A stretch of DNA of 64,000 nucleotides from Azoarcus olearius. Lineage in GTDB: Bacteria > Pseudomonadota > Gammaproteobacteria > Burkholderiales > Rhodocyclaceae. The translations under genes were made by a program, and so were the position numbers. The notes below the pieces were generated by a model. It was not told the origin of the DNA. It saw nothing but the letters and a program-made list of their open reading frames with translations, and did not search any database. Below are positions 10,689 to 19,822 of the stretch, one piece after another (the first letter of the stretch is position 1; each line of letters starts with the position of its first letter). Location of the stretch: contig NZ_CP016210.1 of the NCBI RefSeq assembly GCF_001682385.1, positions 3,844,001 through 3,908,000 on the forward strand, read 5' to 3'.

Positions 10689-11315
10689 CTACAGACGCGC
10701 GCCGTGGCGCGCGATCACCACCAGGGCCTGAGCGCGGTTGGAGACGCCAAGCGCGCGGAAGATCGCGGACATGTGCACCTTGACCGTGCCTTCCGACAAA
10801 CCCAGCAGATCGGCGATCTCCCGGTTGGTCTTGCCCTGCGCCAGCAACTCCAGAACCCGGGTCTGCGCGGCGGTAAGGCCGAAACGTTCGGACACCGGGG
10901 CGGCGCTGCGGCGGCCGGACTGGGTCGCGGCCTCAGGCGTGCACACGCCGCCATCGAGGACCACCCGCACCGCCTGCAGCAGCGTATCTCCCGAACTGGC
11001 CTTGGAAACGAAGCCCGAGGCGCCGCCCTTGATTGCCCGCCGCACCGAGGCTTCGTCATCCATTGCCGACACCACGATGGCCGGGATGTCGGGGAAGCGC
11101 TTGGCCAGTACCGCCAGCAGCGAAAACCCGTTCATGTCCGGCAGCATCAGGTCGATGATCGCCAGGTCCCAGTCGGCCGCGCCCTCCAGCTTGGCCAGCG
11201 CATCGTCTGCGCCCTTTGCCTCCACACAATCGATACCGGGTTCGAGACGGGACAGCGTTTGCGCCATGGCCTCGCGCACGAGGGCATGGTCTTCAACGAT
11301 GAGGATCTTTGTCAC
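10689..11315 (-). CDS. NarL/LuxR-family response regulator
   Basis: A 208-residue two-component regulator. The receiver domain (residues 1-120) has the acidic pair ED at 8-9, phosphoacceptor D55 (LAIIDLMLPD), S83 and K105. The LuxR-type helix-turn-helix spans about 147-205 (LTAAQTRVLELLAQGKTNRE; LSEGTVKVHMSAIFRALGV). It is divergent from the binding-protein/hybrid-kinase pair starting at 11575, which is the most likely cognate sensor. A phosphorelay through the kinase's own receiver is also possible. The regulated promoter is unknown; the 260-base intergenic region between the divergent genes is the natural candidate. Confidence 0.9.
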   Translation of the reverse strand: MTKILIVEDHALVREAMAQTLSRLEPGIDCVEAKGADDALAKLEGAADWDLAIIDLMLPDMNGFSLLAVLAKRFPDIPAIVVSAMDDEASVRRAIKGGASGFVSKASSGDTLLQAVRVVLDGGVCTPEAATQSGRRSAAPVSERFGLTAAQTRVLELLAQGKTNREIADLLGLSEGTVKVHMSAIFRALGVSNRAQALVVIARHGARL

Positions 11316-11574
11316 TGCTCACTCCGTGCTTTTATATTGCGCGGCTTCCCACGCATGCGTGAAGCATAGCACGATCGCCGGGGCGCCCCTCCCCCCTATC
11401 GAGCGCGGAAAAAACGGGGGAAAATCGGCGGTACGATAAGCACGTCGTCATTGCCTCCCTCCCGATGCCCTCCCCTCCCGACACCTTCCGGTGCCTTGCT
11501 GCGCCCCGTTGTTGCTGCGCCGAACAGCTCGCCCGCGGCGCAGTCGCACGCCCGCCGCAGGAAATGCGGCGGAC

Positions 11575-12504
11575 ATGATGCTGCGGGCGCTGGCTCCGCT
11601 TCGCTGGTGCGTGGTCGCACTGCTCGTCGCATTGGCGCTGCCGGTCGCGGCGGCGCAGCGCGTGGTGATCGTCACGTCGACCGCCGAAGGGGTCCACGCC
11701 GAAGCGGCGGCGACGCTGCGCAGCCTGATCGAGTCCGCCATGCCCTCGCTCGGAGTCGAGGTGCGGGGTTGGGAAAACGCCTCCGCGGCAAGCTTCACCG
11801 ATGCCCGCATCGTGGTCACCGTCGGCACGCAGGCGGCGCGGGTCGTCGCCCACCTCGGCATCGCCCAGCCCCTGCTGCATATCCTGCTGCCGGCCTCCAG
11901 CTTCGAGAAACTGCCGCCGCCGCGCGGTTCGCCGGTTTCCGCGATCTACCTGGATCAGCCCCCCGAGCGTCAGCTCGCATTGATCCGCCTCGCGCTGCCC
12001 GACTGGAAACGCATCGCCATCCTGAGCAGTCCCGGCGGCGACCGCAGCATGCGGCGGCTCGCGGAACTCGCGCGCGAACGCCAGATGGAGGTGCGAGAGG
12101 CCACCATTGCTGCCGACCGCGACCTCTACACGGCGCTCCAGCAGGTGCTGGGCGACCCTGCCGTACTGGTGGCGACGCCCGACCCACAGGTCTTCAACAG
12201 CTATACCGTGCAGAACGTGTTGCTCACGGCTTACCGCCAGCGCTCGCCGGTGGTCGGCTTCTCGTCGTCCTATGTGCGCGCGGGCGCGCTGTTCGCGCTC
12301 TATTCCACCCCGGCGCAGATCGCCACCCAGGCAAGCGACGTGGTGTTCCGCGTGGTCCGGGGTGAACCGTTGCCACCCCCACGGCCGCCGCGCCAGTTCG
12401 AGGTCGCGATAAACACCAACGTTGCACGCTCGCTCGGCATTCCGCTGGAAAGCGGAGAGCGGCTCACGGCCGAACTCCAGCGTCTGGAAGGAGGCACGCC
12501 ATGA
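11575..12504 (+). CDS. Periplasmic ABC-type substrate-binding protein (sensor accessory)
   Basis: The 309-residue product begins with a signal peptide (hydrophobic VVALLVALALPVAAA, cleavage after about residue 25). It continues as a two-lobed periplasmic binding fold of the ABC_sub_bind type, with VVIVTSTAEG at the mature N-terminus and IAILSSPGGDRSMRRLAEL near the hinge. No ABC permease or ATPase is nearby. The stop codon overlaps the start of the hybrid kinase as ATGA, so the two are translationally coupled, which argues that it presents a ligand to the kinase rather than to a transporter. Two adjacent ATGs (11575, 11578) are possible starts. Confidence 0.75.
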   Translation: MMLRALAPLRWCVVALLVALALPVAAAQRVVIVTSTAEGVHAEAAATLRSLIESAMPSLGVEVRGWENASAASFTDARIVVTVGTQAARVVAHLGIAQPLLHILLPASSFEKLPPPRGSPVSAIYLDQPPERQLALIRLALPDWKRIAILSSPGGDRSMRRLAELARERQMEVREATIAADRDLYTALQQVLGDPAVLVATPDPQVFNSYTVQNVLLTAYRQRSPVVGFSSSYVRAGALFALYSTPAQIATQASDVVFRVVRGEPLPPPRPPRQFEVAINTNVARSLGIPLESGERLTAELQRLEGGTP

Positions 12505-14420
12505 TGCTGCGTTCCGGAGTGCGTGCGCGGGTGATGCTGGCCGCGGTGCTGCCGATGCTGGTGCTTGCGCTGGTGCTGACCGTCTCCTTCACCCATTCCC
12601 GGCTGGCCGATCTCGATGCCGCCCTCACTGCGCGCGGCCAGGCCTATGCACGCCAGCTCGCTGCCGCGAGCGAGTACGCGGTGTTCTCCGGCAACCGCGA
12701 AGCGCTGCAGCAACTCGCGAGCGCCGTCCTGTCGGAAGAGGACGTCGTCGGCGTCAGCATCGTGGACCACAACGGCGACGCGCTGGCGCGCAGCGGCATC
12801 CTCGACGCCCAGTTGCCGCCGCTGCCGGTCAGCGCGGTGGCCGCGCCCGCCCGCCTGGTCCAGGGACCGACACTGCGCTTGATCGAACCGATCCGCCCCA
12901 GCCGACTCGAGCTGGACGATGGTTTCACCTCGATCAGCCCGGATTCGGCCGCCCAGCTCGGCGGTGCGCAGCTCGGCAGCGTGGTACTGGAGCTATCGCT
13001 CAAGCGCCTCAACAGCCGCCGCGACGAATTGCTGTGGACCAGCGCGGGCTCGGTGCTGCTGGTACTCGTGGGCAGCCTGCTGCTCGCCAGCCACCTCAGC
13101 CGTGGGGTCAGCGGCCCGATCCGCATCGTCGCCGAAACGGTCACCCGCATCGGCCAGGGGCGGCTCGGTGAACGTGTGCCGGTCATCGGCGGCGGCAGCC
13201 TGCGCACGCTGGCGGAAGGCGTCAACGAGATGGCCTGGCGGCTCGCGACCTCCCACGAGGAAATGGCGCGCAAGATCGAGGAAGCCACGGCAGAACTGCG
13301 TGCCCGCAAGGAAGAGGCGGAGCGCGCCAACCTCGCCAAGTCGCGCTTTCTCGCCGCCGCCAGCCACGATCTGCGCCAGCCGATGCATGCGTTGGGGCTG
13401 TTCATCTCGGAACTCGCGCAGCAATCCAGCTCGCACCACGAGCGCCGCCTCGTGCAGCGCATTGCTGCGTCGGCGGAGGCGATGGAGAACTTGCTCGACA
13501 GCCTGCTCGACATTTCCAAGCTCGACGCCGGCGTCCTGCAACCCAATATCCGCACGTTCGCGCTCGAGCCGCTGCTCGACCGGCTCGCCACCCAGATGAG
13601 TTCCGCAGCGGCCGAACACGACCTCGCCTTCAAGGTCCGTCCCTGCGCGGCCTGGATCGAAAGCGATCCGGTGCTGTTCGAGCGCATCCTCACCAACCTC
13701 GTCAGCAACGCGCTGCGCTATACCCCCCAAGGCCGCGTGCTGGTGGCCTGCCGCCGGCGCCGCAACCGGCTGCGGGTGGAAGTCCGCGACAGCGGCATCG
13801 GCATTGCACCGGAAGCGCAGGAGATCATCTTCCAGGAGTTCGTCCAGCTCGATAACGACGAACGCGCGCGCGACAAGGGCCTCGGCCTCGGGCTGGCGAT
13901 CGTCCGCCGGCTGGCCAGCCTGATGGGACACCGTCTCGATCTGCGCTCCGCGCCCGGACGCGGCTCGGTATTCGCGATCGAGGTGCCGCTGGCACCGCCA
14001 CAGCCGACGCTGGCCGCCGAAGACGGCACGCGCGCGCCGGGCGACCTCGGTGGCGTGGTAATCGCGGTGGTGGACGACGACGCGCTTGCCCGCAGCGGCA
14101 TGGAAGGGCTGCTTACCGCCTGGGGCTGCGAAGTGATCGCGGCGGAGACGCCAGCCGATCTCCTGGCTGCTCTTTCTGCCCATCGGCCGCCGCAACTGGT
14201 GATCAGCGACTTCAGCCTGCACGGCTCGCACAACGGAGTCGACATCATCGCGGCGCTGCGTCAGCAGGTCGGCCCCGGCCTCGCGGCGGTGCTGATCAGC
14301 GGGGACACCGGCCCGGAGGCGCAACGGCTCGCGCAGGACGCCGGGGTGCCGCTGCTGCACAAACCGGTACGGCCGGCCCGGCTGCGGGCGCTGCTGCATC
14401 GCCTGCTGCATAACGATTGA
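12501..14420 (+). CDS. Hybrid sensor histidine kinase with C-terminal receiver
   Basis: A 639-residue membrane kinase. Membrane segments at about residues 12-30 and 180-198 enclose a periplasmic sensor region. A HAMP linker follows (203-255), then a HisKA box with H289 (FLAAASHDLRQPMHALGLF), a HATPase domain (N box TNLVSNALRY, G1 DSGIG, G2 GLGLGL at 460-465) and a receiver from about 518 with phosphoacceptor D570 (LVISDFSLHG). It overlaps the upstream binding-protein gene by four bases. The likely circuit is binding protein to kinase to the divergent LuxR-type regulator. The signal is unknown. Confidence 0.9.
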   Translation: MMLRSGVRARVMLAAVLPMLVLALVLTVSFTHSRLADLDAALTARGQAYARQLAAASEYAVFSGNREALQQLASAVLSEEDVVGVSIVDHNGDALARSGILDAQLPPLPVSAVAAPARLVQGPTLRLIEPIRPSRLELDDGFTSISPDSAAQLGGAQLGSVVLELSLKRLNSRRDELLWTSAGSVLLVLVGSLLLASHLSRGVSGPIRIVAETVTRIGQGRLGERVPVIGGGSLRTLAEGVNEMAWRLATSHEEMARKIEEATAELRARKEEAERANLAKSRFLAAASHDLRQPMHALGLFISELAQQSSSHHERRLVQRIAASAEAMENLLDSLLDISKLDAGVLQPNIRTFALEPLLDRLATQMSSAAAEHDLAFKVRPCAAWIESDPVLFERILTNLVSNALRYTPQGRVLVACRRRRNRLRVEVRDSGIGIAPEAQEIIFQEFVQLDNDERARDKGLGLGLAIVRRLASLMGHRLDLRSAPGRGSVFAIEVPLAPPQPTLAAEDGTRAPGDLGGVVIAVVDDDALARSGMEGLLTAWGCEVIAAETPADLLAALSAHRPPQLVISDFSLHGSHNGVDIIAALRQQVGPGLAAVLISGDTGPEAQRLAQDAGVPLLHKPVRPARLRALLHRLLHND

Positions 14421-14494
14421 CCCGCACGGGCCGGGTGCGGTCGCCCGGTTCGTCGGTTAAGATGCCAACACCACCAGCCAGCCGGAGCACCTCG

Positions 14495-14896
14495 ATGTCT
14501 CATGAGCATTCCGCCCAGGACCCTCTGGAATTCGTGCGCAGCATGTGGAGCAACATGGGGTTCTCGCTGCCGGGCATGGTGACCCCCACGCTTGATGTCG
14601 ACGAACTCGACAAGCGGATCGCCGACCTGAAGGCGGTCGAGGGCTGGCTCAAGATGAACCTCAACATGCTGCAGATGACCACCCAGGGGCTGGAGATCCA
14701 GCGCGCCGCCATTGCGGCCGTGAAGGCAATGAGCCAGCACGCCAAGGAAGGCGCAGCCGAAGGCGAGGGCAACCCGTTCGCCGCGGCGGCGATGTGGCCC
14801 TGGAATTTCATGAACGCCCAGGCGGCACAAGCCGGGGCTCAACCGGCCGCAGGCGCCGCGCCGGCCACGGCGCGCGAAGACGCCGCGCGCGGCTGA
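14495..14896 (+). CDS. PhaM-like polyhydroxyalkanoate granule protein
   Basis: A 133-residue protein whose central part (VDELDKRIADLKAVEGWLKM and LNMLQMTTQGLEIQRA) matches the helical domain of PhaM. PhaM is the granule-associated factor that activates PHA synthase and attaches granules to the nucleoid in Cupriavidus. The C-terminus is Ala-rich but lacks the Lys-rich AAKP-type repeats thought to bind DNA, so nucleoid attachment is doubtful here. ATG 14495 is preceded by a weak GGAG. No pha synthase gene is adjacent; it is a single gene between the kinase and the CoA-transferase. Confidence 0.75.
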   Translation: MSHEHSAQDPLEFVRSMWSNMGFSLPGMVTPTLDVDELDKRIADLKAVEGWLKMNLNMLQMTTQGLEIQRAAIAAVKAMSQHAKEGAAEGEGNPFAAAAMWPWNFMNAQAAQAGAQPAAGAAPATAREDAARG

Positions 14897-14912
14897 GCGC
14901 CCCGGCGGGCGT

Positions 14913-16085
14913 TCAGATCACACCGCGCGCCCGCAAGGTTTCGATTTCCCCGCTATCCAGCCCGAGTTCGGCCAGGATCTCTGCGCTGTGCGCGCCCTGC
15001 GCCGGTGCCGGACCGGGCTCGCCGAGTGAAAACTCCGACATGGCCACCGGCGGCGCGAACTGGCGCAGCCCGTTGGCCTCGACCACGGCGCGCCGGACCT
15101 GCTCGTCCGACAAGGCCTCTTCAAGCCGCAATACCGGGGTGACGCAGCAGTCCACCGTGCCGAACAGAGCCGTCCAGTGGGCCTGCGAATGGGTGCGGAA
15201 GACCGCGGCAAGCTCGGCGCGGGCGCGCTCGCCGGCAGCATCCCGCGCGAGATGCGCGGGTTTGAGATCTGGCCGGCCCAGCGTGTCGCACAACAGGTGC
15301 CAGAACTTCTCCTCCAGCGCGCCCACCGCCATGTGGCGGCCATCCGCGGTCTCATAAACGCCGTAACACGGCACCCCACCGGTCAGCAGGTCATCCCCGC
15401 GATCCCGCACGGTGCCGCGGGCGAGCACCTCGGCGAGCGGAAAGATCGCATGCGCGAGCACCGCATCGGTCATTGCCACGTCGACGTGGCGGCCCCGCCC
15501 GGTGCTGCGGGCGTCGACCAGTGCCACCAGGATCCCCATCGCGGCGGCCATCGTGCCGCCCAACAGGTCGCCGATCTGCAGGTTGGGCAGCGCCGGCGCG
15601 CTGCCACGACAGCCGATCTGATCGAGTACCCCCGCGTAGCCGATGTAGTTGATGTCGTGCCCGGCCCGCTCCGCGTACGGCCCCTGCTGGCCATAGCCGC
15701 TGATGCTGCAATAGACGAGGCGCGGATTCAGCGCGGCCAGGGTTTCGTAGTCGAGCCCGAGACGCGCCATCGCGCCCGGCCGGAACCCCTCCACCAGCAC
15801 GTCGGCGTGCTCGACCAGACGCAGCATCAGCGTCCGCCCTTCGGCCTGCTTCAGGTCCAGCCGCAGGCTGCGCTTGTTGCGATTCACGAGTTGATGGAAG
15901 TAGCTGCCCGCTGCGTTGCCCGGCCCCATCGTGCGGGCGTAGTCGCCGGCCCCGGTGTCCTCCACCTTGATGACGTCGGCGCCGTAGTCGGCCAGATGCT
16001 GGGTGGCGAGCGGCCCGGGCAGCAGGCGTGTGAGGTCGAGCACACGCACGCCGGCGAGCGGCTTGGAACGGGCGCTGTCACCCAC
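14913..16085 (-). CDS. CaiB/BaiF CoA-transferase family, alpha-methylacyl-CoA racemase-like
   Basis: The 390-residue product is a family III CoA-transferase fold protein. It has the N-terminal LAGVRVLDLTRLLPGPLATQ, the CoA-binding region (NKRSLRLDLKQAEGR) and GHDINYIGYAGVL, a stretch typical of alpha-methylacyl-CoA racemases, with the catalytic Asp. The family either moves CoA between acids or racemises 2-methylacyl-CoAs. I start it at GTG 16085 (VGDSARSKPLAGVRV), because any longer reading would run through the terminator at 16127-16153 that closes the upstream operon. A weak AGGG precedes that GTG. It is likely transcribed separately from, or by readthrough of, the liv/CoA-ligase operon. 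Confidence 0.85.
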   Translation of the reverse strand: MGDSARSKPLAGVRVLDLTRLLPGPLATQHLADYGADVIKVEDTGAGDYARTMGPGNAAGSYFHQLVNRNKRSLRLDLKQAEGRTLMLRLVEHADVLVEGFRPGAMARLGLDYETLAALNPRLVYCSISGYGQQGPYAERAGHDINYIGYAGVLDQIGCRGSAPALPNLQIGDLLGGTMAAAMGILVALVDARSTGRGRHVDVAMTDAVLAHAIFPLAEVLARGTVRDRGDDLLTGGVPCYGVYETADGRHMAVGALEEKFWHLLCDTLGRPDLKPAHLARDAAGERARAELAAVFRTHSQAHWTALFGTVDCCVTPVLRLEEALSDEQVRRAVVEANGLRQFAPPVAMSEFSLGEPGPAPAQGAHSAEILAELGLDSGEIETLRARGVI

Positions 16086-16126
16086 GGCAGCGGCGGACCC
16101 TGCTTGGGCGCCGGGATACGGTGCGG

Positions 16127-16153
16127 AAAAAAACCGGCCCGGAACCGGGCCGG
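16127..16153 (-). terminator. Strong Rho-independent terminator ending the liv/CoA-ligase operon
   Basis: Minus strand: CCGGCCCGG-TT-CCGGGCCGG stem of nine pairs followed by seven T. It lies 38 bases after the stop of the phenylacetate-CoA-ligase-like gene and before the CoA-transferase start. Confidence 0.88.
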
Positions 16154-16190
16154 TATCCCCAACACACAACGAACCCGGGAAGCACGGCGC

Positions 16191-17423
16191 TCATTCGTAG
16201 GTGCGCCGGTCGTCGATGACCTTGCCGTCGTTGGGCAGCGTTCCCGGCGCGCAGAACACGACCTCGCCGCGCAACTTGGTCAGTTCGCGAATGCTGGTAG
16301 CGACAGCGGCCGCAAGCGCATCGCTGCCCGCCTGGGTTTCGCAGTGCAAGGTCATCCGGTCGGTCAGATCCGGATTCTCGACCACGAGCCGGGCGCGGCC
16401 GAGTTGCGGATGACGCCGGACCACGTCGGCGATCTGGCCGGGATGGACGAACATGCCCTTGACCTTGGCAGTCTGGTCGGCGCGCCCCATCCAGCCCTTG
16501 ATGCGCAGGTTGGTGCGCCCGCAGGGCGAAGCACCGGGCAGCAAGGCCGACAGATCCCCGGTGCCGAAGCGGATCAGCGGGTAGTCGGGATTGAAGGTGG
16601 TCACCACCACCTCGCCGACCTCGCCGGGGGCCACCGGATCGCCGGTGCCGGGCCGCACGATCTCGAGGATGATGTCCTCGTCCACCACCATCCCTTCACG
16701 CGCCTCGGTTTCGTAGGCGATGAGTCCGATATCGGCGGTGGCGTAGGCCTGGAAGGCGGCCACGCCGCGCGCGGCAAACGCGTCGCGCAGGCTGGGCGGG
16801 AAGGCCTCGCCGGAGACGAAGGCCTTGGTGAAGGCAGGCTTCACCCCAAGCTCCGCCGCCTTGTCGAGCAGGATGCGCAGAAAGGACGGCGTGCCGGCGT
16901 AGGCATTGGGGGCCAGGTCGGCGATCGCCGCCACCTGTTGCTCGGTCTGCCCGACGCCGGCCGGAAAGACCGTGCAGCCAAGGGCGTGCGCAGCGGTTTC
17001 CATCATCGAACCGGCCGGCGTGAAGTGATACGAGAAGGTGTTGTGCACCAGGTCGCCCGCGCGAAAGCCGGCGGCATGAAAGGCGCGCGCCATACGGTAG
17101 TAGTCGGCCCGGCTGCCCTCCGGCTCGTACAGCGGACCCGGCGACGCGAACACCCGGCGGCAACTCGCGCCCCAGCCCACTGCGGCAAATCCGCCGAAGG
17201 GCCGGGCGGCCTTCTGCGCCTCCAGCAGTTCGGACTTGCGGATCACCGGCAGCCGCGCCAGCGCTTCGCGGCCGGTGACCGCGCCCGGATCGATATCCGC
17301 CAGCAGGCGCGCGAAGGCCGGCGCATGCGTGCGTGCATGGGCGATCTGTGCCGGCAGGCGGGCGAACAAATCCTGCTCGCGCGCGGCGGGATCGCGGGTT
17401 TCTCGGGCGTCGTAGTAGCTCAT
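16191..17423 (-). CDS. Phenylacetate-CoA ligase-like AMP-forming enzyme
   Basis: A 410-residue protein of the PaaK branch of adenylate-forming enzymes, which join aryl or acyl acids to CoA through an acyl-AMP. Visible family features are FASPGPLYEP in place of the Ser/Thr/Gly-rich P-loop, LVHNTFSYHFTPAGSMMETA, FVSGEAFPPSLRDAF, AYATADIGLIAYE and the hinge/C-terminal RIKGWMGRADQTAKVKGMFV. The degenerate P-loop (normally SSGTTG-like) is notable. It is the last gene of the liv operon, so it probably activates the imported acid or a metabolite of it. PaaK itself is usually about 430-440 residues, so this is a slightly short paralogue with unknown substrate. Confidence 0.8.
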   Translation of the reverse strand: MSYYDARETRDPAAREQDLFARLPAQIAHARTHAPAFARLLADIDPGAVTGREALARLPVIRKSELLEAQKAARPFGGFAAVGWGASCRRVFASPGPLYEPEGSRADYYRMARAFHAAGFRAGDLVHNTFSYHFTPAGSMMETAAHALGCTVFPAGVGQTEQQVAAIADLAPNAYAGTPSFLRILLDKAAELGVKPAFTKAFVSGEAFPPSLRDAFAARGVAAFQAYATADIGLIAYETEAREGMVVDEDIILEIVRPGTGDPVAPGEVGEVVVTTFNPDYPLIRFGTGDLSALLPGASPCGRTNLRIKGWMGRADQTAKVKGMFVHPGQIADVVRRHPQLGRARLVVENPDLTDRMTLHCETQAGSDALAAAVATSIRELTKLRGEVVFCAPGTLPNDGKVIDDRRTYE

Positions 17424-17517
17424 CGAAGCGTTCCCCGTACCGGGTGACAGGATCAGCCTGCCGGATACCGCGCGGGGGAAGACGCCGCCCCGCGCTGTCG
17501 TCTGTGTTGTGGGCCGT

Positions 17518-18360
17518 TCAACTCAGCCAGCGCTTGCGCCGGCGGTAGTGCTTGACCTCGCGGAAGCTCTTGCGGCCTTCGCCGGACAGCCCCAGGTAGA
17601 ACTCCTTGACGTCCTCGTTAGTCGCCAGGTCCTTCGCGGCGCCCTCCATGACGATGCGGCCGTTCTCCATGATGTAGCCGAAATCCGCATAGCGCAGCGC
17701 CACCATCGTGTTCTGTTCGGCCAGCAGGAAGCTCACCCGCTCCTTGCTGTTGAGGTCCTTCACGATCTCGAAGATCTCCTCGACGATCTGCGGCGCGAGG
17801 CCCATCGACGGTTCGTCGAGCAGGATCATCTCGGGCTTGGCCATCAGCGCGCGGCCGATCGCGCACATCTGCTGTTCGCCGCCCGAGGTGTAACCCGCCT
17901 GCGAGGTCCGCCGGGTCTTCAGGCGCGGGAAGTAGTGATAGACCTTTTCCAGGTTTTCCTTCAGCTCGGCGCGCGAGATGCTGCGGGTGTAGGCGCCGGT
18001 GAGCAGGTTTTCCTCGATGGTGAGGTGGCCGAAGCAGTGGCGCCCTTCCATCACCTGGATGACGCCGCGCTTGACCAGTTCGTTGGGCGTCATCTGGTCG
18101 ACACGCGCGCCCTTGAACTCGATGCTGCCCTTGGTAACGTCGCCGCGCTCTGCGCGCAGCAGGTTGGAGATGGACTTCAGCGTGGTCGACTTGCCGGCGC
18201 CGTTGGCGCCGAGCAAGGCAACGATGCTGCCCTGCGGCACCTCGAGCGACACCCCCTTCAGCACCAGGATGACGTGGTCGTAGATGACCTCGACGTTGTT
18301 GATGCTGAGGTAGGGCGCCGGGCGGCTTGTTGCGTCTGCGGTGGCTGCGTTGATCGTCAT
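17518..18360 (-). CDS. livF: Branched-chain-amino-acid-type ABC transporter ATPase LivF
   Basis: A 280-residue ABC ATPase with Walker A LLGANGAGKSTT, Q-loop, signature region YTSGGEQQMCAIGRAL (the usual LSGGEQ replaced by TSGGEQ) and Walker B MILLDEPSMGLAPQIVEEIF. It is longer than E. coli LivF (237 residues): about 22 extra residues at the N-terminus and a basic C-terminal tail. It powers uptake together with LivG. It lies 87 bases after the binding-protein gene, with a perfect 10-bp hairpin in the gap. Confidence 0.93.
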   Translation of the reverse strand: MTINAATADATSRPAPYLSINNVEVIYDHVILVLKGVSLEVPQGSIVALLGANGAGKSTTLKSISNLLRAERGDVTKGSIEFKGARVDQMTPNELVKRGVIQVMEGRHCFGHLTIEENLLTGAYTRSISRAELKENLEKVYHYFPRLKTRRTSQAGYTSGGEQQMCAIGRALMAKPEMILLDEPSMGLAPQIVEEIFEIVKDLNSKERVSFLLAEQNTMVALRYADFGYIMENGRIVMEGAAKDLATNEDVKEFYLGLSGEGRKSFREVKHYRRRKRWLS

Positions 18361-18415
18361 CGTTCTGCCCTGTTTCTCGAAAGCCGGAGCGCGCCCGCGA
18401 CGTGCGGACGCGGGC

Positions 18416-18440
18416 GGCCGCCGGCGCCAGGCCGGCGGCC
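18416..18440 (-). promoter_or_regulatory. Intercistronic hairpin between binding-protein gene and livF
   Basis: A perfect 10-bp inverted repeat (GGCCGCCGGC / GCCGGCGGCC) with a 5-base loop lies eight bases after the binding-protein stop codon. No T run follows, so it is more likely an mRNA 3'-end stabiliser that lets the binding protein be made in excess of the ATPase than a full terminator. Confidence 0.55.
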
Positions 18441-18447
18441 TGCCGCC

Positions 18448-19770
18448 TTACATCTCCTTGGTGCAGTCGCGCGGGGTGATGCCCTTTTCCTTGGCGTAGG
18501 CCATCGCGGACTCCTCGATCATGCCGCGCACCAGCTGGCGGTCACCTTCGATCCAGTCGGTGACGACGGTCCATTTGGCGCCATCCCACTGCTGGAACTT
18601 GAGCTTGCCGGCGCCTTCGTGGTCGGCGCAGGTGATGTTGAGGTCGGGCATGAAGCCGGCGGCGCCGAGTTCGGCCAGGCGCTTGTTGTCGATGTGCAGG
18701 TTCTCGAAGCCCCAGCGCATCTGCTCGCCGGTCATCGGCTTGCCCTTGCCGAATTTCTCCTGCGCCTTGCGGATGGCTTCCACGGTGATGATCCCGTGCA
18801 CCACGCCGCGGTTGTAGAGCACCGAACCGACCCGGCTCTTGTCTTCCATGTTGCCCTTGTTCTTGGCATAGACGAGCTTCTGGATGTCCTGCACCACCGG
18901 GTAGTTGGTGCCGGCCACGTTGAAGCCGGCCGCGGTGTAGCCCTTCGCCGCGTCGCCGGCGGGGATGGTGTCCTCCTCGGAACCCGACCACCACACGCCC
19001 ACGACCTTCTCGCGCGGATAGCCGGTCTTCGCGGCGGTGCGCAGCGCGGTGGCGTTCATCACGCCCCAGCCCCACAGCACCACGTAGTCGGGCTTGAGCT
19101 GGCGGATCTGCAGCCATTGCGCCTGCTGCTCATTGCCCGGATTGGCAACGGCCACCTTGGTCAGCTCGAAACCGTGCTTCTCGGCGAGCTTGTCCATGAT
19201 TGCGTGCGACTCCTTGCCATACGCCGAATCGTGGTACAGCAGGCCGATCTTCTTGCCCTTCAGCTTGGCCATGCCGCCTTCCTTCTGGCCGATGTAGTTC
19301 ACGATCGCGGAGGCCTGCGTCCAGTAGGTCGAGATCATCGGGAAGACCCACGGGAACACGCGACCATCGGCGGCGTCGGTGCGGCCGTAGCCGATGGTGA
19401 CCATCGGAATCTTGTCCTGCGCGACCTTCTCCAGCACCGAGTAGGTGATGCCGGTCGACAGCGGCTGGAAGGTGCTGTTGCCGGTGGGGCCCTTGTTCTT
19501 CAGGCGCTCGTAGCACTCCACCCCACGCGCGTTGTTGTATTCGGTCTCGCACTCTTCCCAGCTCAGCTTGACGCCGTTCACGCCGCCGTCGCGCTCGTTG
19601 ACCATCATCATGTAGTCGATCCAGCCGCCGTACAGCGACGCGCCGTTGGAGCCAAAGGGGCCGACGCGGTAGCTCGGCAGACCGATGAACTGCTCCTGCG
19701 CCGCCACGTAGCCGCTGGCCAGCAGCCCGGCGATCGCTGCGCCGATGAGTGCGGTTTTCTTGAGTTGCAT
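18448..19770 (-). CDS. Periplasmic substrate-binding protein of the liv-type ABC transporter
   Basis: A 440-residue type I periplasmic binding protein with a signal peptide (MQLKKTALIGAAIAGLLASG, cleavage near AAQ). Family features are the mature start YRVGPFGSNGASLYGGWIDY, a long ligand-binding core (KKIGLLYHDSAYGKES; YVVLWGWGVMNATAL) and a Cys pair near the C-terminus (CADHEG, DCTKEM). It is longer than amino-acid-binding LivJ/K (about 370) and resembles the binding proteins encoded with aromatic or acyl CoA ligases in Rhodocyclales. AAGGAGGAGACAAGTC before ATG 19770 is an excellent ribosome-binding site. The ligand is probably an aromatic or short acid; that is inference from context. Confidence 0.88.
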   Translation of the reverse strand: MQLKKTALIGAAIAGLLASGYVAAQEQFIGLPSYRVGPFGSNGASLYGGWIDYMMMVNERDGGVNGVKLSWEECETEYNNARGVECYERLKNKGPTGNSTFQPLSTGITYSVLEKVAQDKIPMVTIGYGRTDAADGRVFPWVFPMISTYWTQASAIVNYIGQKEGGMAKLKGKKIGLLYHDSAYGKESHAIMDKLAEKHGFELTKVAVANPGNEQQAQWLQIRQLKPDYVVLWGWGVMNATALRTAAKTGYPREKVVGVWWSGSEEDTIPAGDAAKGYTAAGFNVAGTNYPVVQDIQKLVYAKNKGNMEDKSRVGSVLYNRGVVHGIITVEAIRKAQEKFGKGKPMTGEQMRWGFENLHIDNKRLAELGAAGFMPDLNITCADHEGAGKLKFQQWDGAKWTVVTDWIEGDRQLVRGMIEESAMAYAKEKGITPRDCTKEM

Positions 19771-19822
19771 GACTTGTCTCCTCCTTGTGTGTGTGGTGCT
19801 GCGTGTTGCGCGGTGCCGGGCC

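Noticed and set aside
16085-16169. An ATG start at 16169 for the CoA-transferase
   Set aside because: The extra 28 codons would translate through the Rho-independent terminator of the upstream operon and match nothing in the family.
15177-17447. A 756-codon open frame on the plus strand over the CoA-transferase and PaaK-like genes
   Set aside because: Crosses the strong terminator at 16127-16153 and mirrors two intact minus-strand genes.
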